Assembly (NCBI GenBank): GCA_012719535.1
Contig: JAAYAC010000044.1
Span: forward strand, 1 to 35,975
Direction: 5' to 3'
Length of the DNA stretch: 35,975 nt
DNA from: Syntrophomonadaceae bacterium
GTDB taxonomy: Bacteria; Bacillota; Syntrophomonadia; Syntrophomonadales; Syntrophothermaceae
Below are positions 16,013 through 23,851 of the stretch, one piece after another. The position numbers and the translations under genes were made by a program. Position 1 is the stretch's first letter. The number at the start of each line of letters is the position of its first letter. The notes beneath the pieces were generated by a model. That model saw nothing but the letters and a program-made list of their open reading frames with translations, did no database searches and was not told the origin of the DNA.

Positions 16013-16198
16013 TTACTGTAAAAATGATGCAAGTTTTTGTTTAGTGTTACGGGCCGACTGGGCCGATTGCTGGAACATTTGTTTGAACTCGGGATCCGAG
16101 CAGGACTGGGCGTACGCTTCCAGCTTCTTGGCCGCAGTGTCATGAGCCCCGATAAGCTCGCGCAAGTTTTGCAGTTCCATCATGTTGATGTGGGTCAT
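16013..16198 (-). CDS. Small coat-associated helical protein (CotF-like partner)
   Basis: 61 residues from ATG 16198, with AAAGGAGG 9 bases upstream. Two helices are apparent: MMELQNLRELIGAHDTAAKK and DPEFKQMFQQSAQSARNTKQ. Small proteins of this kind commonly precede CotF-family genes in Clostridia and are annotated as spore coat proteins. It is the first gene of a two-gene unit with the CotF-like gene. The family call rests on size, helical pattern and pairing. Confidence 0.7.
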   Translation of the reverse strand: MTHINMMELQNLRELIGAHDTAAKKLEAYAQSCSDPEFKQMFQQSAQSARNTKQKLASFLQ

Positions 16199-16324
16199 TT
16201 ATCCAGCCTCCTTTCATTATTACCGTGCTTATTTTTTGTAGTTTGCTTGAAAATATGCCGTCAAAAAAGCCCTTGGTTTTAGTAAGTTATACCATTAGCA
16301 CCAAAGATTAACAAAACAATAATA

Positions 16325-17875
16325 TCACGCCCACATATAGGTCAGTATAGCGGCCACCAAAGTCAAGGCTGCCGATATGACCACCGCCACCTTGATCACG
16401 TCTGATTCGGCTCCCAGGGCATCGATAGTGGCCGCGGCGTTCTGCAGCTTGGCCGGCGAGATGACGCTGGCCAAACCGCCGGCAACTGCGGTCCCGGCGG
16501 TGACCACCAGAGGGTCGACCTTGAGGATTGCCGAGGTGAGGAGATGGTATTTGGTAAACAGGGCTATGGTCGAAGCCTCGCTGCCGCTCACAAATCCACC
16601 GAGTAGACCCAGGAAAGCCGCCACGGCGGGATACAATCCTCTAAAAAAATGGGCAGAACTTGTGGCCAGGACAGAAATCATATTGTAGTCCGGGTTGGCC
16701 AACTTCCACTCTTCTCCGGCGGGGACGAAGCCGGACAGGTTCATGACATAAGCGATGGCGAAAAAGATGGCGGCGGAAAACACCGGACGGGGTGCCCGGG
16801 CCAACCACTTGGTCAGGGTTTCCTTCCACTGGGTACGGGTGGGTTTGATAAACGGCACCGCCACCAGCGTGGCAATTATTACCCAGGTGTAAGCATTCCA
16901 TAGCATTCTGGTCATGATAGGCTTGGCACCGGGGATTATTTGTACCGGCATGGCCAGTTGTTTGAAGAGGTAGTCAAACACCGGGGGGTAAAAATTAATG
17001 AACAAGCAGGAGATGATCAGGATAAGCCAGGGGCTCAGGGCCACCAGGAGAGGCATGGAGTTTTCTACCGCGCGTTCCCGGTCAGTTATACAGGAACGGT
17101 CCAAGATAGGTTGGCGCCGTAGCTTCATGTAGACAAGCATCACTGCGACCGTTGCCATTCCGGCGATAACCCCGGTCAGGACAATGCCTTTGCCAATGTG
17201 GGCGACCACCACGGCGGACAATCCCATGGTCAGCCCGGCCAGCAGGCAGGGGATAAACCCTTCCCTTATCTGCCGGAAACCTCCCACGATCCACAGCATG
17301 CCCAAACCGATAAGGGTCGAGATAACCGGCATAAACCTGGAAAATATCAGAGCCGAATCGGTTAGCGGCGTTCCGGTCATGTCCGCGTAGATGACCAGGG
17401 GAGCACCCAGCAACGCATAGGTACACAGGGAGTCAAACCCCAGAGCGGGTAGGGCTACTGCTACAAAGGTGGAATACCCCAGTGCCACCATGATGGGTGG
17501 CAGGATGGAAACCGGGGTAGCTCCTACTGCCACCAGCAGGGTTCCAATCCCCATGTTGATTATCATTATCTGGACCGCCCGGTCGTTCTTGGCCAGCGTC
17601 TTGACAAAAATCACAATACGTTGCAGGGCTCCCGTGCACTCCAGAAAGGTGATCTGGAAAATAGAGGTTGCCACCATTAGCGATACCGGAAAGGAAGCCA
17701 CTATTCCGGCCAGGCTTGCTGTTAGTCCGACCTCCAGCGAGGTATGAAAGAAGAGATAGGCGACGAGCATTACCAGCAGCCATCCTACCAACCCACTCGT
17801 GTCTGCCGGCCAGTTCAGGCAAACCAGCAAAGCCAGCACCGCCATTATGGGCAGCAAAGTAAGCAATACTTCCAT
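16325..17875 (-). CDS. lldP: L-lactate permease family transporter
   Basis: 516 residues with about 12-14 membrane segments, the LctP/LldP family size. Family-type segments include ECTGALQRIV, GATPVSILPPIMVALGY, SGSEASTIALF near the C-terminal third (the typical GSN/GSE loop) and SPAKLQNAAATI. ATG 17875 (MEVLLTLLPIM) is used because GGGAGG lies 9 bases upstream; an upstream ATG abuts that site. The family imports lactate or glycolate with protons. No lactate dehydrogenase gene is adjacent. It is divergent from the ferredoxin and aldehyde oxidoreductase pair, so carboxylate transport for that pathway is possible. Confidence 0.87.
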   Translation of the reverse strand: MEVLLTLLPIMAVLALLVCLNWPADTSGLVGWLLVMLVAYLFFHTSLEVGLTASLAGIVASFPVSLMVATSIFQITFLECTGALQRIVIFVKTLAKNDRAVQIMIINMGIGTLLVAVGATPVSILPPIMVALGYSTFVAVALPALGFDSLCTYALLGAPLVIYADMTGTPLTDSALIFSRFMPVISTLIGLGMLWIVGGFRQIREGFIPCLLAGLTMGLSAVVVAHIGKGIVLTGVIAGMATVAVMLVYMKLRRQPILDRSCITDRERAVENSMPLLVALSPWLILIISCLFINFYPPVFDYLFKQLAMPVQIIPGAKPIMTRMLWNAYTWVIIATLVAVPFIKPTRTQWKETLTKWLARAPRPVFSAAIFFAIAYVMNLSGFVPAGEEWKLANPDYNMISVLATSSAHFFRGLYPAVAAFLGLLGGFVSGSEASTIALFTKYHLLTSAILKVDPLVVTAGTAVAGGLASVISPAKLQNAAATIDALGAESDVIKVAVVISAALTLVAAILTYMWA

Positions 17876-18004
17876 GAAAACCATCCTCCCGTTCTGCTTG
17901 TTTTTCGTTTGGGGATAGACACAACACCTGAGCCTATTCGGCACGTGAAAGTGAATTCCTGCTCAAAGAAAAAATTTATATTGCTTGCCCGGAGACCGGT
18001 TTGG

Positions 18005-18079
18005 GTACCCGGCATTGAAAATCCCAGGGCGACGGTTTCCTCCATGCCCTCGTTTTGATACCTGGCATAGGAAACCCCA
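18005..18079 (+). repeat. Hairpin and imperfect direct repeats in the lldP / ferredoxin intergenic region
   Basis: Two 22-base imperfect direct repeats (18005-18026 and 18058-18079, 17 of 22 identical, spaced 53 bp) share TACC-GGCAT. Overlapping them is an inverted repeat, GGTTTCCTCCATGCC (18034-18048) with GGCATAGGAAACC (18064-18076): 13 pairs with a two-base bulge. It lies in the probable leader of the ferredoxin and aldehyde oxidoreductase genes. Confidence 0.5.
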
Positions 18080-18116
18080 TACCGGTCAAACTATAAATTA
18101 GGGAAGGTGATATTTT

Positions 18117-18560
18117 TTGGCCAGGTTGCTGAGAGTAGGCGATCTGGGAAAATGTATCGGGTGTTATAACTGCATGTTCGCCTGTGCCCGCGAGGTGATG
18201 GGCAGTTATTCCCCGTTGACCGCGGCGATACGTATCAGGACCGGCGGCGGATATCATAGCAAGATGGCGGCCGATGTCTGCCGGGCTTGCCGGGAACCGG
18301 CCTGTGCTGCTGCCTGTGAGGAAGGCGCACTTCGACCGCGGAAAGCTGGAGGCGTTCGGTTTGTATCTGGCCAGTGCACGAGGTGCGGTAAGTGCGGGGA
18401 AGCTTGCCCGATCAAATACCTGGAGTTCAACCCCGTAACTGGGCAACCTATCGTTTGCCGGCACTGCGGCGTGTGTGCCAACTATTGCCCACACGGGGTT
18501 CTGACTATGGAGGAGGTTAACAATGCTCAACCGGGAATACATCAGGGTGCTGCACGTTGA
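18117..18560 (+). CDS. Four-cluster [4Fe-4S] ferredoxin subunit, partner of aldehyde oxidoreductase
   Basis: 147 residues from TTG 18117, seven bases after GGGAAGGTG. Sixteen cysteines fall in four groups: CIGCYNCMFAC, CRACREPACAAAC, CTRCGKCGEACP and CRHCGVCANYCP. This is the pattern of HycB/NrfC-like electron-transfer subunits and of the small subunit AorA that accompanies some tungsten aldehyde oxidoreductases. Its end overlaps the oxidoreductase start by 38 bases, so the two are translationally linked and probably form a complex. No signal peptide is present, so it is cytoplasmic. Confidence 0.9.
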   Translation: MARLLRVGDLGKCIGCYNCMFACAREVMGSYSPLTAAIRIRTGGGYHSKMAADVCRACREPACAAACEEGALRPRKAGGVRFVSGQCTRCGKCGEACPIKYLEFNPVTGQPIVCRHCGVCANYCPHGVLTMEEVNNAQPGIHQGAAR

Positions 18561-20358
18561 TCTGGGGGAACAGAAGTGGAAGGTTGCGGAACGGGAAGAC
18601 CTCTACCGCTATCTGGGAGGGGTGGGAGTGGGAATTCGCCTGCTGGACGAAAACGTGTTTTACAACCTCGACCCGCTGGATCCGGCCCAGCCCATAATCT
18701 TTTGTGTCGGGCCTCTTTCTTCCGTGTATCCGGTCATGACCAAGTCAGTTTGTCTGTTTCGCTCCCCCCTGACCGGGGAGCTGGGTGAAAGCTATGCCGG
18801 AGGCCGGCTAGCCATGGCCATGGTCTATGCCGGTTATGATGCCATCGTGCTCACCGGGGAAAGCGATGTCCCGGTCTACCTGGACATAGGGCCTGACCAG
18901 GTAGAATTTCGCAATGCCGAGCCGTTATGGGGGGTTGGAAGCGGGGAAACCGGGCGTTACCTGCGGGAGCTGGCCCCCGGCAGGGGATTTCGCTCCATTG
19001 TTCGTATCGGCCCCGCGGGGGAAAACCTGGTTCACTTTGCCAACCTGAATGTTGATACCTTTCGTCATTTTGGCCGGCTGGGGTCGGGGGCCGTTTTCGG
19101 CAGCAAGAACCTTAAGGCGATGGTGGTTTACGGTAATCTTGACCACCCTATACCTAATGCACGCCTGCGCGACTACCGGCGTACTTACCAGGAAGTTCAC
19201 AAGAAGGTGACCGAAACCGAACTGATGGAGAAATACCACAACCTGGGGACTCCGGTTAACATCATGCGCCTGAATGAAATGAATGCCTTGCCGACGCGCA
19301 ACCTGCAGCAGGCTACCTTTGAAAAAGCCCGCGAGATATCGGGCGAAGCTTTTGCGGACGAAAGGCTAACCCGCAAGCTTTCCTGCGTCGGCTGCCCCAT
19401 AGGTTGCATTCATATGGCGTCCCACCGGAAGCTCTTCGGACCCAAAAGCCATGACTATGAAACCTCGATTCTGGCGTATGACCATGAACTCATTTTCGCC
19501 CTGGGAAGTTTTCTGGGAACCGCCGACAAAGACCAGTTCTTGACCTTGCTGGAGGAGGTGGAGGACATGGGTTTCGATGTAATGAGCGTGGGGGTGCTGC
19601 TGGGCTGGCTGACGGAGGCCTTTGCCAACGGGCTAGTGGGGGAGAAAGAACTGGGTACCAGGGTGGAGTTCGGCTTCACGGAAGGATACCTGAAGGTGAT
19701 GCGGGGTATAGCTCACCCGGAGAACGAGCTTTACCGTTTGTTGGGCAAGGGGACCGAGGCTGCGGCTGAGCAACTGGGCGGGCTGGATTATGCCATGACG
19801 CTGGGCCGTACCGAGATGACCGGCTACCATACCGGCTATGGGGCTGCCCTTGGCCAGGCGGTAGGTGCCAGGCATTCCCACCTGGACAACGCCGGGTACT
19901 CGTTCGACCAGTCCCGGGACTATGACGATATTCCCGGGTTTGTGTCCGCTATTTTCGAAGAAGAGCTCAACCGCTGCGTAACCAACTGCCTGGTCATGTG
20001 CCTGTTTGCCAGGGCGGTCTACGAATTCCCCATCATTGTCCGGGCCCTGAAATCGGTAGGTATTGAAAAGTCCGAAGAGGAACTAAGGGAACTTGGCCGG
20101 GAAGTATACCGCAACAAGATTCGGGTCAAGCAGAAGATGGGATTTGACTTTAAAAAGTTACGTTTCCCGAAGCGCTTCTTTGAAACCGAGTGCCTGCACG
20201 GGCGGCTGAATGAGGAGACTATGCAACGGATGCTGGAACTGTATATACAGGAAGTGGAACAGGTAATGGCCGAAGATAAAGGGGCCCGCAGCTTTGCTGC
20301 CGGCCCTGGTGAACAGCACCTGCGGGGAAAAACCTCCTCGCCCGGCCCGTTGCATTAG
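18523..20358 (+). CDS. aor: Aldehyde:ferredoxin oxidoreductase family tungsten enzyme
   Basis: 611 residues, the usual AOR length. These enzymes carry a tungsto-bispyranopterin and one [4Fe-4S] cluster and convert aldehydes to acids, or the reverse with low-potential electrons. Seen here: GGVGVGIRLL near residue 32, SPLTGELGESYAGG, the cluster ligands CVGCPIGC, EMTGYHTGYGAALGQAVG and a distal Cys in NRCVTNCLVMCLF. The GTG/ATG region has GGAGG before ATG 18523. The ferredoxin gene upstream overlaps it. The last 35 residues are low-complexity. Its stop overlaps the convergent gene's stop. Substrate specificity cannot be read from the sequence. Confidence 0.92.
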   Translation: MLNREYIRVLHVDLGEQKWKVAEREDLYRYLGGVGVGIRLLDENVFYNLDPLDPAQPIIFCVGPLSSVYPVMTKSVCLFRSPLTGELGESYAGGRLAMAMVYAGYDAIVLTGESDVPVYLDIGPDQVEFRNAEPLWGVGSGETGRYLRELAPGRGFRSIVRIGPAGENLVHFANLNVDTFRHFGRLGSGAVFGSKNLKAMVVYGNLDHPIPNARLRDYRRTYQEVHKKVTETELMEKYHNLGTPVNIMRLNEMNALPTRNLQQATFEKAREISGEAFADERLTRKLSCVGCPIGCIHMASHRKLFGPKSHDYETSILAYDHELIFALGSFLGTADKDQFLTLLEEVEDMGFDVMSVGVLLGWLTEAFANGLVGEKELGTRVEFGFTEGYLKVMRGIAHPENELYRLLGKGTEAAAEQLGGLDYAMTLGRTEMTGYHTGYGAALGQAVGARHSHLDNAGYSFDQSRDYDDIPGFVSAIFEEELNRCVTNCLVMCLFARAVYEFPIIVRALKSVGIEKSEEELRELGREVYRNKIRVKQKMGFDFKKLRFPKRFFETECLHGRLNEETMQRMLELYIQEVEQVMAEDKGARSFAAGPGEQHLRGKTSSPGPLH

Positions 20359-21767
20359 GTACCAGTTTTTTCGATTCTCCATAACACCCCGGTTCCCGGA
20401 ACGGCGTTGGGACTCAAGGCGTGTATCTCGAAAACACCGAAGTCAATAACGTACAGGTATTTTCCATCCGGCGAAAACTTAACGTCGATGGGTCGGTTAA
20501 ACCCGTTGAGGCTCCTGCCGGCCGGTCCCTGATTACGGTTGCGGGCGAAAACGGTGTACTGGCCCGTAGCAGGATCGACCCTCACCACCTGGTGCCCGGG
20601 AATACCCTGCGGGCGGCCGGTAGTGGGCTCTCCGCTTCCGAACAGGGCGACGAATATGTCTCCTTTACCCCCGACCCTGTCGCCACGGGCAATGTCCATT
20701 TTCATGGCCGCCGCGTGGCCGGGGAAAGAGGCCAGCGGCTTGACTACCGGGGGATGTTCCATCATGACCTGCCCGGCTTCAGGGCCCCGGGCGGAGCGGA
20801 ACCGCGGGTCATTGAGCGGGATGTCCCCGGAAAAATCCGGCCACCCGCAGAAGTCGTCCTTGTTTAGCACGTAAAGCTGGTCCGCAGCGTTTTCCACCGG
20901 GCGCAGGCCGCGGTTGTCATAACCGTTATTCGTCACGTACAGCCGCCCCGATGGAGAAAAGCACAGTCCGAAGGGATTCCTGAGCCCCCAGGCGAAGTTT
21001 TCCATCTGGGTCCCGTCGGGATTCATCCGAATGATAGCGCCGGTGGCGGGGACTGCACCTTTAATAACCTGGCCCTTCGAAGTGGTAGTGCCAAAGGGGA
21101 CAAACGCACCCGTCAATACCGTATCTTTCGGGTCGGGGGTTCGCAGGTCCACCGTGCGCCGGTTCAGGCCGCTGAGGCGGATATCATGAGCCGGTATATC
21201 GTGGAATTTCGGGTATTTTGGTACCCAACCATAAAGGAAGTTGTCGTTTCCCACTATTCCCGCATTGGTAGCGGTTCCCTGGCCGAAGTATAGTTTGCCG
21301 TCCGGCCCGAAAACCAGGTCGTTGTTATGATGATCACCCCACGAGGGCAAACCGGTAACCAGGTCGGTCAGTCTTCCCTTCTCGAATACCGAAATCTTGC
21401 CCCGGTGCGATATGTAGAGACGGCCGTTGCGAAACCGTATGCCATTCACCGGTCCGTTCAACCCGGCGACTACGGCGGACAGCGTCCCATCCCGGTTGAC
21501 TTGCACTACCCGCGGCTTCGCCTGTTTCGGTCCATAAGCGTATCCCGCCTCCGCGATGAGGAGCTCGCCCCTTTCGCCGAACTCCAGAGAAGTGGGAAAG
21601 GTCAGACCGGTGGCCACCTTGGAGACCCGGTAACCCGGGGGAACTTCGATCTGGTTGGCGGACATCTTTTTCTGTGGGGTGGGTTGCGTTAAGCCACCGA
21701 TAATAGCGAAGATGACAGCACCCACAATGAGAGTGCCCAGCGCTACAGGTACCCACCTGCTTTTCAT
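20355..21767 (-). CDS. PQQ-dependent sugar dehydrogenase-like beta-propeller protein, membrane-anchored or exported
   Basis: 470 residues. A hydrophobic N-terminal segment (about 5-27, WVPVALGTLIVGAVIFAIIG) is a signal anchor. The rest is a six-bladed propeller of the soluble glucose dehydrogenase/sorbosone dehydrogenase family: PTSLEFGERGELLIAEAG, DHHNNDLVFGPDGKLYFGQG, WGLRNPFGLCFSPSGRLYVT and PIDVKFSPDGKYLYVIDFG. Characterised members oxidise sugars with PQQ, but many family proteins have unknown cofactors. No PQQ synthesis gene is in the window. It overlaps the membrane protein gene upstream by four bases and meets aor tail to tail. Function remains open. Confidence 0.8.
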   Translation of the reverse strand: MKSRWVPVALGTLIVGAVIFAIIGGLTQPTPQKKMSANQIEVPPGYRVSKVATGLTFPTSLEFGERGELLIAEAGYAYGPKQAKPRVVQVNRDGTLSAVVAGLNGPVNGIRFRNGRLYISHRGKISVFEKGRLTDLVTGLPSWGDHHNNDLVFGPDGKLYFGQGTATNAGIVGNDNFLYGWVPKYPKFHDIPAHDIRLSGLNRRTVDLRTPDPKDTVLTGAFVPFGTTTSKGQVIKGAVPATGAIIRMNPDGTQMENFAWGLRNPFGLCFSPSGRLYVTNNGYDNRGLRPVENAADQLYVLNKDDFCGWPDFSGDIPLNDPRFRSARGPEAGQVMMEHPPVVKPLASFPGHAAAMKMDIARGDRVGGKGDIFVALFGSGEPTTGRPQGIPGHQVVRVDPATGQYTVFARNRNQGPAGRSLNGFNRPIDVKFSPDGKYLYVIDFGVFEIHALSPNAVPGTGVLWRIEKTGT

Positions 21768-22198
21768 AACCGTGACTCCTTTTTATCGGCGCGGTGAATG
21801 AAGTAACGGTAACCGAGGGATATGGTCAGGCCTTGGACAAGGAAGGCGACTAACGAAGACAAGTGGAGTTGTGGGTTCATATAGGGGGGGCTTAACCCCA
21901 GGGTGAGGGGTATCAGAAGTACCGGCATGGCCAGCCAGGCAGCCGCCCCCAGGACCAGACCCACCAGCAGGGCTGACCAGTCTTGCTCCCCGGCCCGGCC
22001 CACCACCAGTCCATAAACCAGGCCCAACACGCCTCCGACGACCACGATGAGGATGAAGCCGGTGAACAGGTCGATGCGGGTGGCATGAAGAGCCAGGGCG
22101 GGCAGCATCCACATTCCGCAGAGAATGAGCCCGGTTACCACCCCGGCGATAAACCCGCTTAATACCCCTGCCCGCAAACGTTCTCTATATGAGGCCAA
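21764..22198 (-). CDS. Small integral membrane protein of unknown function
   Basis: About 144 residues from TTG 22198, preceded by GGGAGTGAT; a longer ATG at 22243 is possible but has a weaker site. Four transmembrane helices are visible: GVLSGFIAGVVTGLILCGM, LFTGFILIVVVGGVLGLVYG, SALLVGLVLGAAAWLAMPVL and LVAFLVQGLTISLGYRYF. No motif was recognised. Its stop overlaps the propeller protein start (ATGA), so the two are co-translated and might form a membrane complex. Confidence 0.7.
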   Translation of the reverse strand: MASYRERLRAGVLSGFIAGVVTGLILCGMWMLPALALHATRIDLFTGFILIVVVGGVLGLVYGLVVGRAGEQDWSALLVGLVLGAAAWLAMPVLLIPLTLGLSPPYMNPQLHLSSLVAFLVQGLTISLGYRYFIHRADKKESRL

Positions 22199-22288
22199 GT
22201 TATCACTCCCATCCGGTAATCCGGTAATTAATATGGATAGCATAACCCAATACCACCAGATTATGCATAAGGCCCTGGTACATGTTTG

Positions 22289-22324
22289 ACAAAAAAATGA
22301 ACTAAGCCGGGAATCCCGGCTTAG
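22289..22324 (-). terminator. Terminator after the DUF1540 gene
   Basis: CTAAGCCGGG (22302-22311) pairs perfectly with CCCGGCTTAG (22315-22324). On the minus strand the stem is followed by a seven-T run (22291-22297). Confidence 0.85.
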
Positions 22325-22339
22325 AAGGTACTGTACTTG

Positions 22340-22510
22340 CTATTGGGCTTTCGGCTTAAAGGTCTGACAGTCCGTATCCTGAGTGTTGGATGCAGCGGGG
22401 GGAATTACTTCAATGGCATCGGCCATGCAGTGGTTACCGCTGGCCCAGTATTCACAGGAGTCAACCACGCACTTAACCCTGCTGATAGGCTCGCTAATCC
22501 TCTTGGCCAC
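22340..22510 (-). CDS. DUF1540 domain protein
   Basis: 56 residues from GTG 22510, with AAGGAGG 8 bases upstream; a longer in-frame start lacks a site and reads through it. The cysteine pattern fits DUF1540: VKCVVDSCEYWASGNHCMAD, then AIEVIPP and DCQTF near the end. Four conserved cysteines suggest a small metal-binding fold. Proteins of this family are common in spore-forming Clostridia and Bacilli; their role is not established. Single-gene unit with its own terminator. Confidence 0.87.
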   Translation of the reverse strand: MAKRISEPISRVKCVVDSCEYWASGNHCMADAIEVIPPAASNTQDTDCQTFKPKAQ

Positions 22511-22568
22511 ATTTACTCCCTCCTTTCCCCTACTATTGTGGCAGAAGGAGGGAAGGTTTATGCACAAT

Positions 22569-22599
22569 AAAAGGGTCCCGGTCGCAAGGCCGGCCGGGA
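22569..22599 (-). terminator. Terminator after corA
   Basis: On the minus strand TCCCGG and CCGGGA (22594-22599 and 22576-22581) enclose a GC-rich loop that can extend the stem, followed by CCCTTTTATT. It lies 11 bp after the corA stop. Confidence 0.65.
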
Positions 22600-22609
22600 T
22601 GCCTCAGGA

Positions 22610-23587
22610 CTATATCCAGCGGTTCTTTCTGAAAATGCCGAGCATGAAAGCCGTCAGCAAGCCCATGCCCCCCATTATATACCAGAAGTAATACGGGTTG
22701 TCCTGTAGCGGGATCTTCACATTCATGCCGTACAGGCTGGTTATGAAAGTCAATGGGATCATGATGGTCGACACGATAGTGAGAACCCGAATGATCTCGT
22801 TGGTGCGTACCGTAATGATTGAGTAGTAAGTTTCCATCGAGCTGCTTACCAGGTCACGGTAGGTGTCAATGGAGTCAAGTATCCGGTCGAGGTGGTCTAC
22901 CACGTCCAGGTAGTACGGCTTGTTCTCCTCGCGTATTACAAATGAGTACCGCCCGTTAACATTGGCGAATATTCTCCGCTGGGGAATCAGGACCTTCCTC
23001 ATCAGCAGGATGGTCGTGCGCAGGGCCAGCATCTCTTCGTTTATTTCCCGGTCCGCGTCCATGAAGATGTCATCTTCCAGTTCATCAATCCGGTCTGCCA
23101 GGCGTTCAGTAATAGGAAAATAGTCATCAACGATGTTGTCGATAATACTGTAAAGGAGGTAGTCCGGACCGCGGTTCATCAGTTGGGAGGTCCGGCGTGA
23201 AATCCGGGCTACCTTGCCTACGGCGGACAACGCCACCGGGTGTATGGTTACAATATAATTGGTCCCCAGGAAAACATCCAGCTCGATGCTGGTGATCTCG
23301 TCGTCTTCGTCTGCGTCCTCGCAGTAGCGCAGGGCATGGAACACGAAGAAATTATACTCGTCATACCGGTCAACTTTGGCCCGGGGGTTTTCCTGGAGGC
23401 AGTCCTCGATAGCCAGCGGGTGGAAGTCAAAGATCTCGCCGACATAGTGCAGTTCTTTCTCATTGCAGTCGTAAATGTCCACCCAGAGGAGATTGTCGGG
23501 AGAAGCCAGCAGGGTATCCTTCTCAGTCAGGTCCACATCATGATACATGGCATTTTCGGCGTGGTTGTAGTAGTAGGTCTTGATCAC
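22610..23587 (-). CDS. corA: CorA-family magnesium/cobalt transporter
   Basis: 325 residues from GTG 23587 with GGAGGGATTCCG before it. CorA proteins form pentameric Mg2+ channels. The long acidic cytoplasmic part includes FDFHPLAIEDCLQENPRAK and a regulatory helix region (RLADRIDELEDDIF). The two C-terminal helices carry TIMIPLTFITSLYGMNVK, containing the signature GMN, and WYIMGGMGLLTAFMLGIF, ending in a basic tail RKNRWI. All expected parts are present. It is divergent from the penicillin-binding protein gene. Confidence 0.94.
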   Translation of the reverse strand: MIKTYYYNHAENAMYHDVDLTEKDTLLASPDNLLWVDIYDCNEKELHYVGEIFDFHPLAIEDCLQENPRAKVDRYDEYNFFVFHALRYCEDADEDDEITSIELDVFLGTNYIVTIHPVALSAVGKVARISRRTSQLMNRGPDYLLYSIIDNIVDDYFPITERLADRIDELEDDIFMDADREINEEMLALRTTILLMRKVLIPQRRIFANVNGRYSFVIREENKPYYLDVVDHLDRILDSIDTYRDLVSSSMETYYSIITVRTNEIIRVLTIVSTIMIPLTFITSLYGMNVKIPLQDNPYYFWYIMGGMGLLTAFMLGIFRKNRWI

Positions 23588-23851
23588 CGGAATCCCTCCT
23601 CTCTATGGGAGGGCCAGGCACTCACGGTGGCAGAAAATGACCCTCCTTTTTTGATTAGGCTGGTTGTATAATTGAGGCGATCGTGGTATAGGATCCATTT
23701 TTACCACCGTCCTTTCCGCGGGAAAAGTTTGGTCTAACCCATAACCAATATACGGCGGTGGTTGCACGGTTGTCAATATCACGGGCCGGTTTCCTTAAAC
23801 TGGATAGACGGGCGAAAGATGGGTAAACTTACAATCAAGGGGGGGATGAAC

